DNA from: Sinomicrobium pectinilyticum
GTDB taxonomy: Bacteria; Bacteroidota; Bacteroidia; Flavobacteriales; Flavobacteriaceae
Length of the DNA stretch: 64,000 nt
Assembly: GCF_003725735.1 (NCBI RefSeq)
Contig: NZ_RJTM01000035.1
Coordinates: 1 to 64,000, forward strand
Direction of reading: 5' to 3'
This document shows, piece after piece, positions 59,873 to 64,000 of the stretch. The first letter of the stretch is position 1. Every line of letters begins with the position of its first letter. The notes under the pieces are model-generated. The model was given only the letters and a program-made list of their open reading frames with translations, made no database searches and was not told the DNA's origin. The translations under genes were made by a program, and so were the position numbers.

Positions 59873-61122
59873 AAGGAATTGCCTATCAGCAGACATTCGT
59901 TCCATTTTATACTATCGGGGGAAAGCTCGGCCATTATGGATAGGCCTATACCTGCTATTCCTTCCAGGATGCCGGTTTCCGGTTGCCATCCCTGCCTGTT
60001 CCCTCCCCGCCACTGCATATAACCGGCATATCCGTCCGGATGCACGGCCATTTCCAGGGCTTTTTGCTGCCAGAAGTCAGCAGCCATGGCAAAGGCCTGC
60101 CGGTTTGTTTGCCGCTCCATATAGCGGTATATATGCATAATACCGCAGGCACCGTGGCACAGGCCCGCATCCCGGATCCCTGCTTCTTCCGGGTCCGTTC
60201 GCTGTGTGGAATACTCCAGTATTTTTACGGCACGGGTACACAGTGCATCGTCCTGCAATGCTTTGCCCGCATGCCAGAGCGATAATCCCGTTCCCGGGTC
60301 CCCATAGCACCACCCAAGACGGTTCCTGTAGCTTTTCCCGCCCGATTCGGTTATCCATGCCGGGAAAAGGGAAGTCCCCGAAATCGCACCTTCCCATGAG
60401 CTAATGTAATGTACGGCTCCCCTCAGCAGGGACCTTACTTCGGAAAACTCCGGGTAAACAAGGAGCCGGGACAGAAAATTCACAATACCGGATATGCCGT
60501 GGGCAAGGCCCAGGTTGTATCCTTTGAGCCGCTCCTCACGGACCAGCCAGGATTTCCATTTACTGCTATCCCCCTCGGTAATGGCCGTTTTCTTTAACCT
60601 GTTGACCATCCCGGTGAGGAGGTTTGCATAGTGCTCTTTTAACACTCCCGAACCCGTATTCCTGTAACGTATCAGAAAATAATGGCCTATTCCCAGGATA
60701 CCGTGCAGAAAATCATAAAAGTTCTCATCCGCATATTGCTCCGTACAATCTGCCAGAAAATCATCCAGCGCAGGAAAAACCGCATCGCTTTCCAGCTCGA
60801 TAAAACCTTCTTCCCGCAGGTGCTCCATACTCCACAAAGCCCCGGATATCCCGGAACAATAGGTATGCATATCATAGCCGTTATTTATCCGGTCAAAAAC
60901 CTCGGTCAGTATTTCGCTACCCAGGTCCGCGTAACGTTGTTTTCCGGAAAACCTGGAATAGTAAAAGCAGAAAACAGCTATACCGGATATACCGGTAAGC
61001 ACCCCTATATCCGAGGTTTCCCTGTACTTTTTTTCCAGTACGGCACCAATCTCTTCCAGCCTTGCACGTAAAACAGCTTCGGAAGACATGGAGGTAAAAG
61101 TATCGCGATGTGATTCAGACAT
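59869..61122 (-). CDS. lanC: LanC-like lanthionine synthetase
   Basis: A 417-residue cyclase-type protein. The zinc ligands of LanC are intact: Cys in GWCYGDPGTG near residue 276 and the CH pair in GLCHGACG near residues 322-326; the LAHGISG and SGISGALW motifs mark the alpha/alpha-barrel repeats. LanC adds Cys thiols to dehydrated Ser/Thr, forming lanthionine rings. It lies 147 bases downstream of the small precursor gene on the same strand. An upstream in-frame ATG (27 codons earlier) cannot be excluded. No LanB, LanM or transporter gene is visible nearby. Confidence 0.88.
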   Translation of the reverse strand: MSESHRDTFTSMSSEAVLRARLEEIGAVLEKKYRETSDIGVLTGISGIAVFCFYYSRFSGKQRYADLGSEILTEVFDRINNGYDMHTYCSGISGALWSMEHLREEGFIELESDAVFPALDDFLADCTEQYADENFYDFLHGILGIGHYFLIRYRNTGSGVLKEHYANLLTGMVNRLKKTAITEGDSSKWKSWLVREERLKGYNLGLAHGISGIVNFLSRLLVYPEFSEVRSLLRGAVHYISSWEGAISGTSLFPAWITESGGKSYRNRLGWCYGDPGTGLSLWHAGKALQDDALCTRAVKILEYSTQRTDPEEAGIRDAGLCHGACGIMHIYRYMERQTNRQAFAMAADFWQQKALEMAVHPDGYAGYMQWRGGNRQGWQPETGILEGIAGIGLSIMAELSPDSIKWNECLLIGNSF

Positions 61123-61269
61123 TGTAGGCCGGAGTAAAATACGGGGTATATGAAAGTTATAGATTAAGAGATATTCATTTCTTTGCTTCGGGTTTTGATG
61201 CATTACCCGGGAAAAAATACAGGCCGTGACACCCGTTGGAGCGTACGGCCCGTACTTGCAGTCTACCTA

Positions 61270-61443
61270 TTAATAACATTGCATTCCGGGAGGAGGACAG
61301 GTATTCAAAGGACCGTTTGTAGGACACCAGTAAGTATCCTCACATCTCGGTCCGTCCGTAATGGCCCCACCCTTGATTCCTTTGGTGTTCAGGTTGCTTA
61401 CAACCTCTTTTTTCAGTTGTAAATTTTTCAGTGATTTTTTCAT
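61270..61443 (-). CDS. lanA: Lanthipeptide-like precursor peptide
   Basis: A 57-residue peptide. The leader (residues 1-26) reads MKKSLKNLQLKKEVVSNLN and ends in a GG cleavage motif (KGIKGG); its L-x-L-x-K-x-x-V/I-x-x-L pattern matches leaders of Bacteroidota class I lanthipeptides. The core of 31 residues contains four Cys and four Thr but no Ser, with three consecutive Pro, and could form up to four thioether rings or two disulfides. The frame is open 35 codons upstream of this ATG; that part is not leader-like. The LanC gene follows. Confidence 0.75.
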   Translation of the reverse strand: MKKSLKNLQLKKEVVSNLNTKGIKGGAITDGPRCEDTYWCPTNGPLNTCPPPGMQCY

Positions 61444-61477
61444 GGTTAGATATTTTGAAGTTATGCCTACTCTATTG

Positions 61478-61539
61478 ATCAAAGGTTTTCGGCTTCCCCT
61501 TTTTTCCGGGGTCGGGGAAACCTGTTCAATCAAAGGTTT
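61478..61539. repeat. 11-bp direct repeats in the precursor-gene leader
   Basis: ATCAAAGGTTT occurs at 61478-61488 and again at 61529-61539. Between them lies a C-run/G-run pair (CCCCTT...GGGG) able to form a hairpin. The whole lies in the untranslated leader of the precursor transcript, read on the minus strand. Confidence 0.5.
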
Positions 61540-61592
61540 CCATTGCAACGCAGGTTATAGATTTTTTTAATTGTTTTCAAACATAAGGCATT

Positions 61593-61600
61593 CAAATATA
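61593..61600 (-). promoter_or_regulatory. Likely -7 box of the precursor gene
   Basis: TATATTTG on the minus strand is a full -7 match about 150 bases before the ATG. No TTTG is found at the right distance upstream, so strength is uncertain; an alternative TATGTTTG lies eight bases downstream. Confidence 0.45.
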
Positions 61601-61618
61601 GATTATTATACAACATAA

Positions 61619-61645
61619 AAAAATCCCTGAAATCAGGGATTTTTC
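61619..61645 (-). terminator. Terminator of the exported sod gene
   Basis: AAATCCCTGA and TCAGGGATTT form a 10-bp stem with a two-base AA loop core, flanked by A- and T-runs on both sides. On the minus strand it follows the sod stop by about 30 bases; it may act in both directions. Confidence 0.85.
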
Positions 61646-61673
61646 TTGAAACAACATTAACTCTCCGGCCTGG

Positions 61674-62372
<699 letters not shown>

Positions 62373-62394
62373 GATATTATTCAGATTTAAATTA

Positions 62395-63606
62395 TTAGAC
62401 ATATTCGGTGAAAGGGTCGGGGAAGCCGGTTTTCTCTTTAAAGAGGATTTCCTCTTCCGCATAAAGCAGACAGTTCTGCAGATCATCCGTTATCTTTTTC
62501 CTGTCCATTTCCTGCCCGATAAATACGAGTTCGTTGATCCGGTCGCCCCATTTTTTGCTCCACCTCTCCTCTATTACATCCTGATGGTCCAGATAGGATG
62601 GATGGCAGATCCTTTCGGCATAGGGCATGCTGCACCACCAGACCCCTGCCCTCTCCAGTCTTGACGATCCTCCTGCCTGGGAGAAATTCAGGGCTTCATC
62701 CGGCCGGGAAGCCAGCCAGAACAGCCCCTTGGCACGGATAATGTTTCCCGGATATTCTTCATTCAGATATTTCCACAATCGCAACGGGTGAAAAGGCCTT
62801 TGGTCCCGGAAAACAAAAGACCCTATACCGTATTCTTCGGTTTCCGGGGTATGCTCTCCTGCTTCCAGTTCCTTCTGCCACCCGGCAGATGCCCGGGCTT
62901 CTTCAAAGTCAAAAAGTCCTGTATTTAAAATTTCTGCGGGCTCTACCTTGCCAAAGGTCGCTTCCAATATCCTGGCATCGGGATTGAGTTTACTTATAGC
63001 GGCCCGGAGCAGCCCTACGGTTTTTTCTCCTGCCAGGTCCGTTTTGTTCAATATAATTACATTGGCAAACTCCACCTGGTCCGTAAGAAGATTGACTATG
63101 GTACGATGATCTCCATCCATATCTGTAAGTTGCCGGTCTGCCAGCATTTCATCCGTGCCGAAATCTTTCAGGAAATTATAGCTGTCCACCACGGTTACCA
63201 TCGTATCTATATAGCTGAAAGCGGAAAGGTCTATGCCGTTTTCCGGATCGGCAAAAGAAAAAGTCTGCGCCACGGGGACCGGTTCGCTTATCCCGGTGCT
63301 TTCAATTAGCAGGTAATCGAATTTCCCTTCACCTGCCAGGCGTTCCACTTCCACCATAAGATCTTCCCGGAGCGTACAGCAAATACAGCCATTGCTCATT
63401 TCCACCAGTTTTTCTTCTGTCCGTGAAAGGGTGTTCTCGTTCTCCACCAGACGGGCATCTACATTGACTTCGCTCATATCATTCACTATCACTGCTACCT
63501 TAAGTCCCTGCCTGTTATGCAATACGTGATTCAGCAAAGTGGTCTTCCCCGCCCCGAGAAAACCGCTCAGTACGGTTACCGGTAATTTTCTGGTATTCTC
63601 GTTCAT
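62395..63606 (-). CDS. CobW/ZigA-family GTPase (putative zinc chaperone)
   Basis: A 403-residue COG0523 GTPase. The Walker A motif GFLGAGKTT is at residues 14-22, the metal-binding motif CICC is in SNGCICCTLRED near residue 75, and NKTDLAGE near residue 185 is the guanine-specific NKxD. The C-terminal CobW_C domain includes RAKGLFWLASRP near 275. Members deliver zinc to enzymes under zinc limitation. It starts at the ATG with family-like KLPVTVLSGFLG; the promoter region has GTTGC/GCAAC repeats. The exported sod gene is downstream. Confidence 0.9.
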   Translation of the reverse strand: MNENTRKLPVTVLSGFLGAGKTTLLNHVLHNRQGLKVAVIVNDMSEVNVDARLVENENTLSRTEEKLVEMSNGCICCTLREDLMVEVERLAGEGKFDYLLIESTGISEPVPVAQTFSFADPENGIDLSAFSYIDTMVTVVDSYNFLKDFGTDEMLADRQLTDMDGDHRTIVNLLTDQVEFANVIILNKTDLAGEKTVGLLRAAISKLNPDARILEATFGKVEPAEILNTGLFDFEEARASAGWQKELEAGEHTPETEEYGIGSFVFRDQRPFHPLRLWKYLNEEYPGNIIRAKGLFWLASRPDEALNFSQAGGSSRLERAGVWWCSMPYAERICHPSYLDHQDVIEERWSKKWGDRINELVFIGQEMDRKKITDDLQNCLLYAEEEILFKEKTGFPDPFTEYV

Positions 63607-63624
63607 GTTTTTAAATGAAACTTT

Positions 63625-63657
63625 GTTGCAAATATAAAACATTCTTTTAAACGCAAC
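63625..63657 (-). promoter_or_regulatory. Promoter of the CobW/ZigA-like gene with GTTGC/GCAAC repeat
   Basis: TATATTTG (63636-63629, minus strand) is a full -7 box. On the minus strand a TTG sits 17 bases upstream. GTTGC at 63625-63629 and GCAAC at 63653-63657 form an inverted repeat that encloses the promoter, a possible zinc-regulator site. The match is short. Confidence 0.45.
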
Positions 63658-63887
63658 TATGTAGCATAAAAGAATTAAAAGAAGAAAGCGAAATGCAACT
63701 GGAATTATTTATTGTTACACTCCGGTGAAATGCAAACAAAGTTTTTAGAATTAAGTATCTCCTCCCTTCAGGGCAATATCATATGGTTAAATGCAGGTAA
63801 CTCCTTTATGTGCACGACATGGAACATCTTCATGTAAGTGATATATAATTCCTTCATACAAGGGCGAGATGAAGCCAAACCAGAGGG
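63658..63887. other. Spacer without a recognised gene
   Basis: AT-rich sequence to the right of the zinc-chaperone gene. GAAATGCAA appears twice within about 40 bases (63689 and 63728 region). An ACATG/CATGT stem lies at 63817-63835. No protein frame was supported. Confidence 0.4.
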
Positions 63888-63952
63888 CGGGTGAAGGGTA
63901 TCCCAAAGGGTGGATGGTTTACCTTCACCCGGTTATATATTTAAAACCATCC
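63888..63952. ncRNA. Candidate structured RNA with an H-type pseudoknot
   Basis: Stem 1: CGGGTGAAGG (63888-63897) pairs perfectly with CCTTCACCCG (63922-63931). Stem 2: GGATGGTTT (63912-63920), inside loop 1, pairs perfectly with AAACCATCC (63944-63952). The two stems interlock as an H-type pseudoknot. A further hairpin with TCTG/CAGA follows near 63965. The identity is unknown; it could be the 5' part of a group II intron or a regulatory leader of a gene beyond the window. Confidence 0.4.
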
Positions 63953-64000
63953 CGCAAGGTAACGGTCTGCGAAAATCAGACGTATCACGCTCCACTTACG

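Overview
The window is chromosomal DNA of a bacterium of the phylum Bacteroidota, almost certainly Flavobacteriaceae. The evidence is Bacteroidota-type promoters (TTTG, about 19 bases, TAnnTTTG) with A-rich leaders rather than Shine-Dalgarno sites, a fused CcoNO oxidase subunit, a YpdA-type reductase, a menaquinone cluster, a SusC/RagA-like outer-membrane receptor and a Spondin_N lipoprotein. No rRNA, CRISPR array, prophage or intact insertion sequence was seen. Two tRNA genes are present.

Layout. 0-7.4 kb: an AT-richer, accessory-looking stretch with a cupin, an NmrA-like reductase, a lipoprotein hydrolase, a PrxQ peroxiredoxin, debris of two broken genes (one an AbiEii-type toxin frameshifted by a single T), an irregular tRNA-Leu, a membrane AraC regulator and a serine beta-lactamase-like hydrolase. 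It ends at tRNA-Arg. Both tRNAs are followed by a terminator and an 11-bp tandem repeat. 7.5-13.8 kb: the menaquinone cluster menB-menA-UPF0173-[four-helix-bundle cassette]-menC-CPBP-menE. The cassette is bracketed by a 13-bp inverted repeat. 13.8-25.2 kb: a C1 peptidase, an outer-membrane receptor divergent from a tiny secreted protein with a shared 16-bp palindrome, alanine dehydrogenase, a YpdA-like reductase, a dicarboxylate symporter, chorismate synthase and an LpxH-like hydrolase. 25.5-31 kb: a region-2-only sigma factor and the polyphosphate group sixA-ppk-ppx with an esterase, then pdxH. 31-42.5 kb: GNAT, msrA-msrB, tandem Spondin_N lipoprotein, SDR, YHS protein, a Crp/Fnr-CMD-DUF417 unit with clear operators, AraC, and an M16 peptidase pair. 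42.5-44.6 kb: a response-regulator remnant and an ECF42-type sigma factor with its YCII/DGPF partner.

44.8-57.8 kb is a micro-oxic respiration block: hemN, truncated haemoglobin, and one long leftward operon ccoI-ccoS-ccoNO-ccoQ-ccoP-ccoG-fixH-SafE, divergent from an Fnr-like gene. The hemN and cco promoters carry near-identical 14-bp palindromes at exactly the same distance from the -7 element, so one Fnr-type activator probably drives both. A SufR-like regulator and an Fe/Mn superoxide dismutase follow, divergent across a 30-bp palindrome.

57.8-64 kb: an unknown protein, a DUF3298-like secreted protein, a LanC cyclase with a 57-residue Cys/Thr-containing precursor peptide but no LanB dehydratase in view, a second, exported superoxide dismutase, and a CobW/ZigA-type zinc GTPase. 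The last 120 bases fold on paper into an H-type pseudoknot with no gene assigned.

The best candidates for something undescribed are the minimal lanA-lanC locus between two inverted sod paralogues, the receptor/small secreted protein pair sharing an operator, the common-geometry activator sites, and the terminal pseudoknot. Everything was read by eye. Family names rest on motif recognition, not on database searches.
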